Part shown: in pieces, positions 42,126 through 51,767 of the stretch
Numbering within the stretch: the stretch's first letter is position 1
How the letters are laid out: each line of letters opens with the position of its first letter
NCBI GenBank assembly: GCA_037201625.1
Contig: JBBCGR010000001.1
Span: 682,001-746,000 of the forward strand
Direction: 5' to 3'
Source of the DNA: JAMXLO01 sp037201625
GTDB lineage: Bacteria; Pseudomonadota; Alphaproteobacteria; Acetobacterales; Acetobacteraceae
Length of the DNA stretch: 64,000 nucleotides
Notes under the pieces: model-generated
What the model saw: the letters and a program-made list of their open reading frames with translations, nothing else
Told to the model about the DNA's origin: nothing
Databases searched by the model: none
Position numbers and translations under genes: made by a program

Positions 42126-43436
42126 ATGGCAAAGCGTCCGTTCCACCTCTCCTGGTTCCTCTCGCAGGGCTACGGTCCCAAGACCTGGCGGGGCAACTGG
42201 CCAGGGCCCAGCAGCGATGTGGCGCGCTGGATGATGCCGGATCTGTTCCTCGACCTCGCCCGCGGGCTGGAGCGCGCCTGTTTCGACTACGTCATCATCG
42301 AGGATTCCTCGATGGTGCCGTACACCTACCAGGGCTCGCACGACACCTATCTGCGCTACGCCGCCAGCACGCCGAAGCTCGACCCGGCCGTCCTGGTGCC
42401 CTACCTGGCACAGGCCACCAAGCATCTCGGCCTCATCCCGACGCTGTCGGTGACCGAGTATCCGCCGTTCCTGCTCGCCAGGCTGATCAACTCGCTCGAC
42501 CACGCCACCGAGGGGCGCGTCGGCTGGAACTGCGTCACCAGCAGCAATGACGGCGCGGCGCAGAACTATGGCCATCTGCGCCAGCCGCCTCATGACGAGC
42601 GCTACGAGCTCGCCGACGAGTTCGCTGACCTGGTCACGAAACTCTGGGATGCGTGGGAGCCGGACGCGGTGGTGATCGACCGCGACGCGCCGATGTTCGC
42701 CGATGGCAGCAAGGTGCATCCGGTCGACTTCGAGGGGAAATACTTCCGCTGCCGCGGCCCGCTGAATGCGCCACGCTCGCCGCAGGGCCGCCCGCCCATC
42801 TGCCAGGCCGGCGGTTCGGCGCGCGGCCAGGAATTCGCCGCACGCTGGGCCGACACGATCATCACCGACGCCGGCGGCAGCGTCGAGGCGATGAAGGCCT
42901 ACCGCGAGCATGTCCGACGCCTCGCCGCTGCCGCCGGGCGCGACCCGGACACGGTGAAGGTGCTGTTCCTCGCCTATCCGCTGGTGGATACGACGATGGA
43001 GGCCGCACACGACCGCCGGCGCCTGCTGCGCGAGGATGCCAACCGGCATCTGGACATGGCGCTGTCCACCATGTCGCGGCTCACCAACATCGATTTTTCG
43101 CAATTCGCCCCGGACGAGCCGCTGCCGGAACTGCACACCAACGGCCACCAGTCCTCGCTCGCCAAGTGGATCGGCAAGACGCCGCGCGAGCTTGCATCGG
43201 CGCAGTCCACCAAGATGGGGATCGACTTCACCGGCACGGCGGACCATGTGGCCGGCATGATGCAGGAGATCATGGAGGAGGTCGGCGGCGACGGCTTCCT
43301 GATCTTCAACAGCTATTTCGACCGGCGCTACATCATGGAGGTGTGCGACGGGCTGGTGCCCGAGTTGCAGCGCCGCGGCGTGACGCGGACGCGCTATGCG
43401 CACAAGCACTTCAAGGACAACCTGCTGGAGTTCTGA
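42126..43436 (+). CDS. FMN-dependent monooxygenase, NtaA/SnaA/DszA-like LLM family
   Basis: 436 residues, the usual length of this family. Marks are FHLSWFLSQGYGPKTWRG, RVGWNCVTSSNDGAAQNYG (the family-typical W-N-x-V-T-S segment), DRDAPMFADGSKVHPVDFEG and PPICQAGGSARGQEFAARWA. These enzymes use FMNH2 and oxygen to attack chelators, sulfur heterocycles or related organics. No flavin reductase is next to it. No strong Shine-Dalgarno is visible; the start is chosen by family alignment. Confidence 0.88.
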   Translation: MAKRPFHLSWFLSQGYGPKTWRGNWPGPSSDVARWMMPDLFLDLARGLERACFDYVIIEDSSMVPYTYQGSHDTYLRYAASTPKLDPAVLVPYLAQATKHLGLIPTLSVTEYPPFLLARLINSLDHATEGRVGWNCVTSSNDGAAQNYGHLRQPPHDERYELADEFADLVTKLWDAWEPDAVVIDRDAPMFADGSKVHPVDFEGKYFRCRGPLNAPRSPQGRPPICQAGGSARGQEFAARWADTIITDAGGSVEAMKAYREHVRRLAAAAGRDPDTVKVLFLAYPLVDTTMEAAHDRRRLLREDANRHLDMALSTMSRLTNIDFSQFAPDEPLPELHTNGHQSSLAKWIGKTPRELASAQSTKMGIDFTGTADHVAGMMQEIMEEVGGDGFLIFNSYFDRRYIMEVCDGLVPELQRRGVTRTRYAHKHFKDNLLEF

Positions 43437-43598
43437 GCCCGCGCCTCGCCGCCTCGCGCCAGGCCACCTCGCCCCAGGCCGCCCTCGCCCCGGGCCATCT
43501 TTCCCCGGGCCACCTCGCCTTGCTGCGCCGGACGCAGCACAATACCGCATCGAGCAAGACCACGCCCGCGCACAGCGGCACGAGAGGAGACGAGACCC

Positions 43599-45026
43599 AT
43601 GCGTTCGGCCCTGTTCCGGGCGGCGTTCGCCGCTGCGGCACTGACCCTCGCGCCGGGCCCCCGGGCCGCATCGCAGGCCGCATCGGCGGCACTGGCGGAT
43701 CCCGACCTGCCCGACCTGGTGGCCACCCTGCTGCCGAGTTGCGTCAACATCACCACCACCCGCTACAAGGAGGTGAAGATCGTCGAAGGCAAGCCGGTGA
43801 TCGAGCAGGATGCCGAGGCCGACAAGAAGCACGCGTATGGCAGCGGGTTCATCCTCACGCCGGACGGTTATGTCATCACCAACAAGCATGTCACGCTCAA
43901 CGGCATCAGCTACAGCGTGACGCTGGCCGATGGCCGGCAATTCCCGGCCGACCTGGTGGCCCAGGCGGTCGCCAACGACATTGCCGTGATCCGCATCCGC
44001 TCGAACGAGACGTGGACGCCGGCCAGGATCGGCAACAGCGACACGCTCCGCCAGGGCGATGCGGTGATCGCCATCGGCAATCCGGTCGACTACCAGAGTT
44101 CGGTCACCACCGGCATCGTCAGCGCGCTCAACCGCGACGGCGGGCTGACGGAATTCGACAACCTCATCCAGACCGATGCAGCGATCAACCCGGGCAACTC
44201 GGGCGGGCCGCTGTTCAATCGCAGGGGCGAGGTGATCGGCATCAACACCGCGTTCTATTCGCCCGGCAAGGACAGCGGCAACGTCGGCATCGGCTTCGCA
44301 ATTCCGATCAACGACGCGGAGTTCGTCGTGCGGCACATGAAGGATGCGCTCGACACAACGAAGAACTGGCAGCCGGCCTATCTCGGCACGACGATCCAGT
44401 CGCTGACCCCGGCGCTCGCCGCCGCCTATGGGCTCCCGGCGCCCTGGGGCTCCATCATCGCCGGGATCAACGACGGCAGCCCCGCGGTGCGGGCCGGGCT
44501 GCGGGTCGGCGACATCATCACCAGCCTCGACGGCAAGGACCGCAAGGACAGCCGGGCGCTGATGCGCGCGATCGTGGAAACCGCGGCCGGCACCACGGTC
44601 ACACTCGGCGTCTGGCGCGACGGCAAGGCGGAGTCGGTCGCGGTCGCATTGACCGGCCTGCCGGCGGGCTGGACCCTGCCCGTCTACATGGGCGGCACCT
44701 CGGCCGCCAAGCCCGAGATCCCACCAGCGGCGCTGGTGAATTTCGGCCTGGAACTCTCAGCGATCACGCCCGCGCTGCGCACCAAGTACAAGATCGCCAC
44801 CGCGCTGCAGGGCGTGGTGGTGGTCGGCGTGGCGATCGGCAGCGAGGCGGCCAATCTCGCGATCGATGCCGGCGCGGTGATCGTCCGGGTGCGCGACGAT
44901 GCCGTGTTCTCGCCGGAGGATGTGCTGAAGCGCGTCGCCGATGAGCGGCGGCAGAAGCGGCCGCAGGTGCCCATGCTGATGTCGAACGCGGGCAGCCTGT
45001 CCTGGGTGGCGCTGCGGCTCGACTGA
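43599..45026 (+). CDS. DegP/HtrA-like S1C serine protease with PDZ domains
   Basis: 475 residues. A signal peptide covers about 1-28 (ends around RAASQAASA). The catalytic triad is His97 in ITNKHVTLNG, Asp127 in VANDIAVIRI and Ser201 in NPGNSGGPLF. After it come a first PDZ domain (about 245-345, GLRVGDIITSLDGKD) and a shorter, divergent second one (~370-475, AIGSEAANLAIDAGAVIVRV). It should act in the periplasm as a protease or chaperone. The preceding 160 bp contain repeats of CACCTCGCCCC/GGGCC type and no clear promoter. Monocistronic. Confidence 0.9.
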   Translation: MRSALFRAAFAAAALTLAPGPRAASQAASAALADPDLPDLVATLLPSCVNITTTRYKEVKIVEGKPVIEQDAEADKKHAYGSGFILTPDGYVITNKHVTLNGISYSVTLADGRQFPADLVAQAVANDIAVIRIRSNETWTPARIGNSDTLRQGDAVIAIGNPVDYQSSVTTGIVSALNRDGGLTEFDNLIQTDAAINPGNSGGPLFNRRGEVIGINTAFYSPGKDSGNVGIGFAIPINDAEFVVRHMKDALDTTKNWQPAYLGTTIQSLTPALAAAYGLPAPWGSIIAGINDGSPAVRAGLRVGDIITSLDGKDRKDSRALMRAIVETAAGTTVTLGVWRDGKAESVAVALTGLPAGWTLPVYMGGTSAAKPEIPPAALVNFGLELSAITPALRTKYKIATALQGVVVVGVAIGSEAANLAIDAGAVIVRVRDDAVFSPEDVLKRVADERRQKRPQVPMLMSNAGSLSWVALRLD

Positions 45027-45147
45027 CGCCGCCGCGCGGGTGCGTGGTGCAGGGCGTGAGGCACACGCGTCCGCGCCGCCGCATCCGTTGACAATCGCGC
45101 CTTCACCCCATCGACTTGCCGGCCATCACTTCTCGCGGGATCCGTCC

Positions 45148-46731
45148 ATGTCCACCCAGCCCGTCGACGTCCTCATCATCGGTGCCGGTGCGTCCGGCGC
45201 GGCCGTGGCCTGGAGCCTGGCCGAGACGAAGATGCACATCCTCTGCCTGGAGCAGGGCGATTGGATGAAGCCGTCGGACTATCCCACCTCGGGCCGTGAC
45301 TGGGAGGCGCGCCAGCTTGGCGAATTCCACTACAGCCCGAACCGCCGTGCGCGCGACACCGACTATCCGGTGAACGATGCGGCCTCGCCGATCAAGGTCG
45401 CCAATTTCAACGGCGTCGGCGGCGGCACCGTGCTCTATGCCGGGCACTTCCCGCGCTTCCATCCATCGGATTTCCGCGTGCGCTCGCTGGACGGCGTGGC
45501 CGATGACTGGCCGATCGACTATGCGACGCTGGCGCCGTTCTACGACGAGAACGACCGCATGATGGGCGTGTCGGGGCTGGCGGGCGATCCGGCCTATCCG
45601 CCGCATGAGCCGATGATGGCGCCGCTGCCGCTCGGCAAATCCGGCACCACGCTGGCGCGCGGGCTGAACCGGCTGGGCTGGCACTGGTGGCCGTCAGACA
45701 GCGCGATCGCCTCGGAGGATTACGAAGGCCGGGCGAAGTGCATCAACCTGGCGCACTGCACCTCGGGCTGCGCGCAGGGCGCCAAGGCGAGCACCGACAT
45801 CACCTACTGGCCCGCCGCGATCCGGGCCGGCGTGGAGTTGCGCACGCGCTGCCGGGTGCGCGAGATCACCCGCAATGAGCACGGCATGGCGTCCGGCGTG
45901 GTGTATTACGACGGCGACGGCGTGGAGCATTTCCAGGCGGCCGAGGTTGTGATCCTGGCGTGCAATGCGGTGGGGACGGCGCGGATTTTGCTGAACTCCA
46001 ACGGCCTCGCCAATTCGTCCGGGCTGGTCGGCAGGAACCTGATGTTCCATCCCTATGCGCGGATCGCCGGTTATTTCGATGAAGAACTGGACGGCAACCG
46101 CGGTCCCGGCAACTGCATCTGGAGCCAGGAGTTCTACGAGACCGACCGCGACCGCGGCTTCCTGCGCGGCTATACGTTCGAGTTCTCGCGCGGCCAGAAC
46201 CAGGTGCTGGCGGCGGTGCATGGCGCGCAGACCGGACGGCTGCACTGGGGCGCCGAGCACCACCGTTCCTATCGCCGGCTGTTCGGCCACCGCACCGGGA
46301 TGGTGGCGATCTGCGAGGACCTGCCCGAGGCGCACAACACCGTCACGCTCGATCCGGTGCTGAAGGACGGCAACGGCATCCCGGCGCCGAAAATCGACTA
46401 CACGCTGAGCGAGAACAGCCGCCGCATGCTGGACCACGCGGTCGCGCGCGCCACCGAGATCCTGCGTGCCGCCGGCGCGCACGACGTGTGGCACGAGGCG
46501 CCGCTCGGCGATGGCGGCTGGCACCTGATGGGCACTGCGCGGATGGGCACCGACCCGGCGCGGTCGGTGGTGAACGAGTGGGGCCGCAGCCACGACGTGA
46601 AGAACCTGTTCATCGTGGATGGCAGCATCTTCGTCACATCGGCCGGGGTGAACCCGACGCGGACGATCCAGGCGCTGGCGCTGTATGTGGCCGACAGCAT
46701 GAAGCAGCGGCTGGCGACGCTGTTCGATTGA
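45148..46731 (+). CDS. GMC-family oxidoreductase
   Basis: 527 residues. The FAD motif VLIIGAGASGAAVAWSLAE (~8-26) is followed by the flavin loop GVGGGTVLYAGHFPR. The C-terminal active-site signature is GGWHLMGTARMG with the catalytic His, then SAGVNPTRTIQALALYVAD with the Asn. A Cys-rich segment (CINLAHCTSGCAQGA, ~193-207) is typical of the gluconate/2-keto-sugar dehydrogenase branch. No signal peptide and no adjacent cytochrome or small subunit, so partners are unclear. TTGACA at 45088 could be a -35 box, with a poor -10. Confidence 0.88.
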   Translation: MSTQPVDVLIIGAGASGAAVAWSLAETKMHILCLEQGDWMKPSDYPTSGRDWEARQLGEFHYSPNRRARDTDYPVNDAASPIKVANFNGVGGGTVLYAGHFPRFHPSDFRVRSLDGVADDWPIDYATLAPFYDENDRMMGVSGLAGDPAYPPHEPMMAPLPLGKSGTTLARGLNRLGWHWWPSDSAIASEDYEGRAKCINLAHCTSGCAQGAKASTDITYWPAAIRAGVELRTRCRVREITRNEHGMASGVVYYDGDGVEHFQAAEVVILACNAVGTARILLNSNGLANSSGLVGRNLMFHPYARIAGYFDEELDGNRGPGNCIWSQEFYETDRDRGFLRGYTFEFSRGQNQVLAAVHGAQTGRLHWGAEHHRSYRRLFGHRTGMVAICEDLPEAHNTVTLDPVLKDGNGIPAPKIDYTLSENSRRMLDHAVARATEILRAAGAHDVWHEAPLGDGGWHLMGTARMGTDPARSVVNEWGRSHDVKNLFIVDGSIFVTSAGVNPTRTIQALALYVADSMKQRLATLFD

Positions 46732-46790
46732 ACTTGCACCCTGGAAGCGGCCACGGTACCAGGATCTGGTACAGCGCAGGAGACGAGGCG

Positions 46791-47036
46791 GTGCCACGCA
46801 ACACGTCGGTCACGCTGGGCGACCATTTTGCCGAGTTCATCGACCAGCAGGTGGACAGCGGCCGCTACGGTTCTGCCAGCGATGTCGTGCGGGCCGGGCT
46901 GCGGTTGCTGGAGGAGCAGGAGGCCAGGCTTGAGGCGCTGCGCGCGGCCCTGGCCGATGGCGAGAACAGCGGGACCGCGCGGCCGTTCGATGTGGAGGCA
47001 TTCCTCGCAGCCAAGCACTCGGCGCGTGGGGGGTGA
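46791..47036 (+). CDS. parD: ParD-family antitoxin
   Basis: 81 residues from GTG with AGGAG upstream. The N-terminal ribbon-helix-helix reads NTSVTLGDHFAEFIDQQVDS followed by GRYGSASDVVRAGLRLLEEQ, the usual ParD pattern; the C-terminal tail (~50-81) would wrap the toxin. GTGA overlap with the toxin gene gives translational coupling. The pair probably represses its own promoter between 46732 and 46790. Confidence 0.9.
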   Translation: MPRNTSVTLGDHFAEFIDQQVDSGRYGSASDVVRAGLRLLEEQEARLEALRAALADGENSGTARPFDVEAFLAAKHSARGG

Positions 47037-47326
47037 GCCACTATGTTCTGTCGCCACGAGCGGGCCGGGACCTGAGCGACATCTGGGATTATAGCGCGGA
47101 GCAATGGGGCGTCGCGCAGGCTGACCGCTATATCCGGCTGATCACGACTGCCTGCGAGGCTCTCGCGACGGGCCACGTCACGGGCCGGAGCGCTGACACC
47201 ATCCGCACCGGATATTTTCGTTACGGAGTCGGGTCACACGTGCTATTCTACCGACCGCAGCCGCAGGGAGGCATAGCCATCGTCCGCGTCCTGCACCAGC
47301 GCATGGATGTCGATCGCCATTTGTAG
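47033..47326 (+). CDS. parE: RelE/ParE-family toxin
   Basis: 97 residues. ParE pattern: YVLSPRAGRDLSDIWDYSAE, RYIRLITTACEALA, SADTIRTGYFRYGVGSHVLF and VRVLHQRMDVDRHL. ParE toxins poison DNA gyrase. Starts at a GTG in the antitoxin stop overlap. Nothing suggests decay. It may serve stabilisation of this region or be a small addiction unit. Confidence 0.9.
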   Translation: MSHYVLSPRAGRDLSDIWDYSAEQWGVAQADRYIRLITTACEALATGHVTGRSADTIRTGYFRYGVGSHVLFYRPQPQGGIAIVRVLHQRMDVDRHL

Positions 47327-47342
47327 TCCGGCACGGGATCGC

Positions 47343-49046
47343 CTACCCCCCCGCCCGCAGCACCGCGAGGTCGCAGCCTTCGTCCGCCTGCAGCACCTGC
47401 TCGGCGACGATCCGGTCCCACCCTCGCGCGGCCTTCGCCGGCGGACGCCAGGCCGCGCGCCGCTGCGCCAGCACATCGTCCGCCACCAGCAGGTCGAGCC
47501 GGCGTTCCTGCACCGACAGCCGGATGCGGTCGCCGCTCTCCACCAGCCCGAGCGGCCCACCTGCCGCCGCCTCCGGCGTGATGTGCAGCACGATGGTGCC
47601 GAACGCGGTGCCCGACATCCGGCAATCGCTCATGCGCACCATGTCCTTCACCCCGGCGCGCGCCAGCTTCTGCGGGATCGGCAGGTAGCCCGCCTCGGGC
47701 ATGCCGGCGGGCGTCAGCGAGCCGGCATTCTTCAGCACCAGGATGTCGTGCTCCGTCACATCGAGCGCCGGATCGTCGATGCGGTTGGCGAGGTCCTCCA
47801 GCCCGTCGAACACCATCGCCCGGGCCTCGGTCTCGAACAATGAGGGCGTGGCGGCGCTGCGCTTCAGGATCGCGCCGCGCGGCGCCAGCGAGCCGAACAG
47901 CGCGACCAGCCCGCCCACCGGCGACACCGGCTCGTTGCGGGCACGGATGTAGCGGCGATCGACGAACGCAGGCTCGCGCAGACGCTCGCCCAGCGTCGTG
48001 CCGGTGACGTCGCGCGTTTCCATGTGCAGCAGGTCGCGCAATTCCCACAGCAGCGCCGGCATGCCGCCGGCCGCGTGGAAGTCCTCCATGTAGCCCTCGC
48101 CGGTGGGCTTCAGGTCGACCAGCACCGGCGTGGTGTCGGACAGCGCGTTCAGCCGATGCAGGTCGATCTTCACGCCGCGCCGCCCGGCGATCGCCGTCAG
48201 GTGGATCAGTGCATTGGTCGAACCGCCGAGCGCCAGCAGCACGCGCACGGCATTCTCCACCGACGCCGCGGTGATGATCTCGGACGGGCGGATCGGCTTG
48301 GTGATCAGGCGCACCGCCAGCGCGCCCGCCTCCTCCGCCGCGCGCAGCCGGTCGGCGTGCACCGCCGGGATCGAGCCGTGGCCCAGCGGCACCATGCCCA
48401 GCGTCTCGGCGATGCAGGCCATGGTGGAGGCCGTGCCCATCACGCCGCAGGTGCCGGCGGTGGTGGCCAGCCGCCCCTCGATCTCGCCGATGCGCTCGGC
48501 GGTGACGCGGCCGGCGCGGTACATCGCCCAGTAGCGGCGGCAGTCGGTGCAGGCGGACAGCCGCTCGCCCTGGAACGGTGTGGCCAGCATCGGGCCGGTC
48601 ACCAGTTGCACCGCGGGGATGTCGGCCGATGCGGCGGCCATCAACTGGGCCGGCACCGTCTTGTCGCAGCCGCCCACCAGCACGGCCGCATCCATCGGCT
48701 GCGCGCTCAGCATCGCCTCGGTGTCGAGCGCGGCGAGGTTGCGGTAGTGCATCGACGTGGGGAACAGCGAGGGCTCGCATAGCGACACGGTGGGGAAGGC
48801 CAGCGGCAACCCGCCGGCGGCGAGCACGCCACGCTTCACCGCCTCGATCAGTTCGGGGACGGTACGGTGGCAATTGTTGAAATCCGAGCCGGTGTCGACG
48901 ATGCCGACCACCGGCCGGTCGAGCATGGCCTGCGAGTAGCCCATCGACTTGGCGAACGACTTCCGCAGGTACAGCGCGAAGTCGCGATCGCCGTAATTGG
49001 CGGTGTTGCGGGCCAGGCCACGTTTGGGGGCGGGTTCTTCATCCAT
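47343..49046 (-). CDS. IlvD/Edd-family dehydratase
   Basis: 567 residues. It dehydrates a dihydroxy acid or sugar acid using an iron-sulfur cluster. Three Cys ligands are visible: Cys59 in GSDFNNCHRT, Cys127 in VGGCDKTVPAQ (Lys129 is the usual carbamylated Lys) and Cys200 in TTAGTCGVMGTAST. It also has ALGGSTNALIHLTAIA and SDCRMSGTAFGTIVLHI. The set with three cysteines fits [2Fe-2S] dehydratases such as arabinonate/xylonate dehydratase as well as some IlvD; the window does not decide. It is alone, convergent with parE. Confidence 0.88.
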   Translation of the reverse strand: MDEEPAPKRGLARNTANYGDRDFALYLRKSFAKSMGYSQAMLDRPVVGIVDTGSDFNNCHRTVPELIEAVKRGVLAAGGLPLAFPTVSLCEPSLFPTSMHYRNLAALDTEAMLSAQPMDAAVLVGGCDKTVPAQLMAAASADIPAVQLVTGPMLATPFQGERLSACTDCRRYWAMYRAGRVTAERIGEIEGRLATTAGTCGVMGTASTMACIAETLGMVPLGHGSIPAVHADRLRAAEEAGALAVRLITKPIRPSEIITAASVENAVRVLLALGGSTNALIHLTAIAGRRGVKIDLHRLNALSDTTPVLVDLKPTGEGYMEDFHAAGGMPALLWELRDLLHMETRDVTGTTLGERLREPAFVDRRYIRARNEPVSPVGGLVALFGSLAPRGAILKRSAATPSLFETEARAMVFDGLEDLANRIDDPALDVTEHDILVLKNAGSLTPAGMPEAGYLPIPQKLARAGVKDMVRMSDCRMSGTAFGTIVLHITPEAAAGGPLGLVESGDRIRLSVQERRLDLLVADDVLAQRRAAWRPPAKAARGWDRIVAEQVLQADEGCDLAVLRAGG

Positions 49047-49162
49047 GCGGCGGATGCTACGCCGGCAGCGACGGGCGGGCAATTTGGGGTGGCTGCGGCA
49101 GGCAGGTCCGCCGCCCCGGCGCGTCCAGCGACAGGCCGTGGCCGAAGTGCTACCCTGCGGCG

Positions 49163-49756
49163 ATGGTCGCTCTTCGGGAACGGACGCCGATCTCCATGAC
49201 ACTGGACGAGTTCCTCGCCTGGGGGCCGGGCGAGGGTGCCGGGCACATCTGGCAGTTGATCGACGGCGAACCGGTGGCGATGGCGCCGGGCAACGATGCG
49301 CACGGGTCGATCCAGGGCGAGCTTGCCCGGCTGCTGGGCAACCACCTGCTGGAGCGTGACAGCCCCTACCGTGTCGTCACCGAGCCCGGCATCGTCCCGC
49401 GGGTGCGCGCCAACCGGAACTACCGGGTGCCCGACCTGGGCGTGACCTGCACGCCGCCGTCGAACGACCTGATGGTGGCCGAGCCGGTCCTGCTGATCGA
49501 GATCCTGTCGCCGTCCAACGAGGCGGAGACGCAGTCCAACATCTGGGCCTACACAACGGTGCCCAGCGTGCGCGAGATCCTGGCCATCCGCAGCACGCGC
49601 ATCGAGGCCGAACTGCTGATCCGCGGCGCCGATGGGACTTGGCCCGCCGAGCCGCTGATCATCGGCGCGGATGACACGGTGACCTTGCCAAGCATCGGCT
49701 ACGCGGCATCGCTGCCGATGTTCTACCGGACAACGGCGCTGGCCGGCGCCAGATAG
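49163..49756 (+). CDS. Uma2-family putative endonuclease
   Basis: 197 residues. Uma2 features are MTLDEFLAWGPGEG, ELIDG-type WQLIDGEPVAMAPGN, and the PD-(D/E)xK-like core RVPDLGVTC with VLLIEILSPSNEAETQSN. Many such genes are found in cyanobacteria and GC-rich bacteria; their biological role is not established. It sits 12 bp before the DehI-like gene, perhaps by read-through rather than by function. Confidence 0.75.
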   Translation: MVALRERTPISMTLDEFLAWGPGEGAGHIWQLIDGEPVAMAPGNDAHGSIQGELARLLGNHLLERDSPYRVVTEPGIVPRVRANRNYRVPDLGVTCTPPSNDLMVAEPVLLIEILSPSNEAETQSNIWAYTTVPSVREILAIRSTRIEAELLIRGADGTWPAEPLIIGADDTVTLPSIGYAASLPMFYRTTALAGAR

Positions 49757-49768
49757 GAGGAACGGATC

Positions 49769-50611
49769 ATGCAAGCGCCTCTGACGCTGCTCGCCGAACT
49801 CCAGGAATCGCAGGCGACCGGCCGCATCGCCGAGATCTACGACGAGATCCGCCGGTTCTCCGGCGTGCCCTATGTGTCCTCGCTGCAGCGCTACCTGGCG
49901 ACGCTGCCGGGCGTGCTGGAATGGGCCTGGGACGCGGTGCGGCCGGCGATGGCGTCGGGCGTCATCCCGGAAACCGGGTGGCGCCTGGCCACCGATGTGC
50001 GGGTATCCCCGGCCGAGGCGATCCCGCCGGCGACGCTCGAGGGCTGGCAGGTCGATGCTGCCGGCCTGACCGCCATCCGCGCGATCGCTGCCAACTTCGT
50101 GCGCGTCTCGCCGGTGAACCTGGTGATGGGCGCCTGCCTCAGCCGCCTGCTGACCGAGCCCGCCCCGGCCGGCGCCGGCTACACGATCGCATGGACACCG
50201 CCGGCGATGCTGCCGCCGATGCCCGGCAACGCCGATCCCGGCGATCTGCCGGAGGACGAACGGGCCGTGCTCCTGCGGTTCGCCACCGAGGTGGACGGCG
50301 TGCCGTTCATCCCGGCGCTGTACCGCCAGCTTGCGCACTGGCCGGCGGTGCTGGCGTGGCTGGCCGATGAACTGGCGCCGCGCTTCCTGGCGCCCGACAC
50401 CGAGGCGGCGCGTGCCTCGTTCCAGGCCGCCGCCCGCGCGGCTGCCGCCAAGATCGTCGCCGGGCTGCCCACGCCGCAGGGCGCGCCGCCCGACGCGGAG
50501 GCGACGCAGCACGTGCTCGCCGCCGTCGAGCGCTATGCGGTCACCAGCCCGGAGATGACGATGTTCGGGCAGCTCATTCTCGATGCGCTGCCCGAGCACG
50601 TGCGCGCCTGA
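49769..50611 (+). CDS. DehI-family (halocarboxylic acid dehalogenase-type) protein
   Basis: 280 residues, all helical, with an internal duplication as in the DehI fold: IAEIYDEIRRFSGVPYVSSL with ATLPGVLEWAWDAVRP in the first half, and DGVPFIPALYRQLAHWPAVLA in the second. DehI enzymes dehalogenate 2-haloacids; many annotated members are uncharacterised. AGGAGG precedes the ATG. Active-site residues were not assigned here, so dehalogenase activity is a family-based guess. Confidence 0.7.
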   Translation: MQAPLTLLAELQESQATGRIAEIYDEIRRFSGVPYVSSLQRYLATLPGVLEWAWDAVRPAMASGVIPETGWRLATDVRVSPAEAIPPATLEGWQVDAAGLTAIRAIAANFVRVSPVNLVMGACLSRLLTEPAPAGAGYTIAWTPPAMLPPMPGNADPGDLPEDERAVLLRFATEVDGVPFIPALYRQLAHWPAVLAWLADELAPRFLAPDTEAARASFQAAARAAAAKIVAGLPTPQGAPPDAEATQHVLAAVERYAVTSPEMTMFGQLILDALPEHVRA

Positions 50612-50665
50612 TCCTCATTCCTTCGCGACCGGGATCATGGCGCGCGGCGCGTCGCTGCCGGCGGA

Positions 50666-51640
50666 TCAGTCCACGCGCATGTTCAGGTCCCGCACCAGCC
50701 TGCCGTACAGATCATGGTCGTGCCGCGTGCTGGCGGCGAGTTCTGCCGGCGTGCCGGGATTTGGCCGCAGCGCCAGCTTGAGGAACTGCGCCGCGAGGTC
50801 CGGCTCGCGCGCCACCTTGTTCATCTCGGCGGCGAATTTGTCGATGATCGGCTGCGGCGTGCCCGGCGGCGCATAGACGCCGAACCAGCCGAAGAAGTCG
50901 AACTCGGGATACACCTCCTTCAGCACCGGCACGTTGGGAAAGTCGGGATGGCGCTGCCGGTCGAGCACCGCGAGCAGCCTGCCCTTTCCGCCCGGAATAT
51001 GCGGCAGCGTGTTCGGGTCGGAATGCACCTGGACGACGCCCGCCAGGAAGTCCGTCAGTGATTCGCCGCCGCCGCGATATGGGACGTGCAGGATGTCGAC
51101 CTGCGCGTACAGCTTGAACGCCTCGCAGATCATGTGGCCCTGCGAACCGAGCCCCGCCGTGCCCCAGCTCAGCTTGCCGGGATTGCTCTTCGCATAGGTG
51201 ACCAGTTCCTGGACCGAATTGGCCGGGACCGACGGATGCACCGCCAGCAGCAGCGTGCTGTCGGTGAACTGCGAGACCGGCATGAGGTCCCTGAACACGT
51301 CGAACGACAGCTTGCGCAGGTGCGGCACGATGGTGACGCTGAGCGACGGCGTGGCCACGAACGTATAGCCGTCGGGTGACGACTTCACCGCGGTCTCCAG
51401 GCCGATCGCGCCCGACGCGCCGCCCTTGTTCTCGATGACGAACTGCTGGCCGAGATTGCGCGAGAGGCGGTCGGCGAACGGACGCATCGCGTTGTCGGTC
51501 GATCCGCCCGGGGCGAAATTGACGATGATGCGGACTGGCTTGTTCGGCCAGTTGCCGGCGCCCTGCGCCAGTGCGGCGGTTGCGAAAATACCCGACAGCG
51601 CGATCGCCATCAGGCCCGGCACGAAACGTGATATCGACAT
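50666..51640 (-). CDS. Bug/TctC-family tripartite tricarboxylate transporter substrate-binding protein
   Basis: 324 residues with signal peptide (~1-25, ATAALAQG) followed by NWPNKPVRIIVNFAPGGSTD and ENKGGASGAIGLETAVKSSP, DGYTFVATP, LSWGTAGLGSQGHMICEAFK and HVPYRGGGESLTDFLAGVVQ. It binds an organic acid in the periplasm. No TctA/B membrane genes are nearby, as is usual for Bug receptors. GGAGG precedes the ATG. It lies 127 bp from the start of the SDR gene and same-strand, perhaps one unit. Confidence 0.9.
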   Translation of the reverse strand: MSISRFVPGLMAIALSGIFATAALAQGAGNWPNKPVRIIVNFAPGGSTDNAMRPFADRLSRNLGQQFVIENKGGASGAIGLETAVKSSPDGYTFVATPSLSVTIVPHLRKLSFDVFRDLMPVSQFTDSTLLLAVHPSVPANSVQELVTYAKSNPGKLSWGTAGLGSQGHMICEAFKLYAQVDILHVPYRGGGESLTDFLAGVVQVHSDPNTLPHIPGGKGRLLAVLDRQRHPDFPNVPVLKEVYPEFDFFGWFGVYAPPGTPQPIIDKFAAEMNKVAREPDLAAQFLKLALRPNPGTPAELAASTRHDHDLYGRLVRDLNMRVD

Positions 51641-51767
51641 TGTAGCCTCCCTGTCTTTTTCCGTTTCGGCGTCTTTTCGTTCCGGCTTATTTCGTTGGCT
51701 GCTTTCCTTCAGGCTGTTCTTGTTCAGGCTGTCGTAGTTCCGGCCTATTCCGTTCCGGTGGGCGCGT

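Noticed and set aside
41577..44336. Leftward open frame of 919 codons
   Set aside because: It spans the antisense of the TPP beta subunit, monooxygenase and DegP-like genes, with shadow composition.
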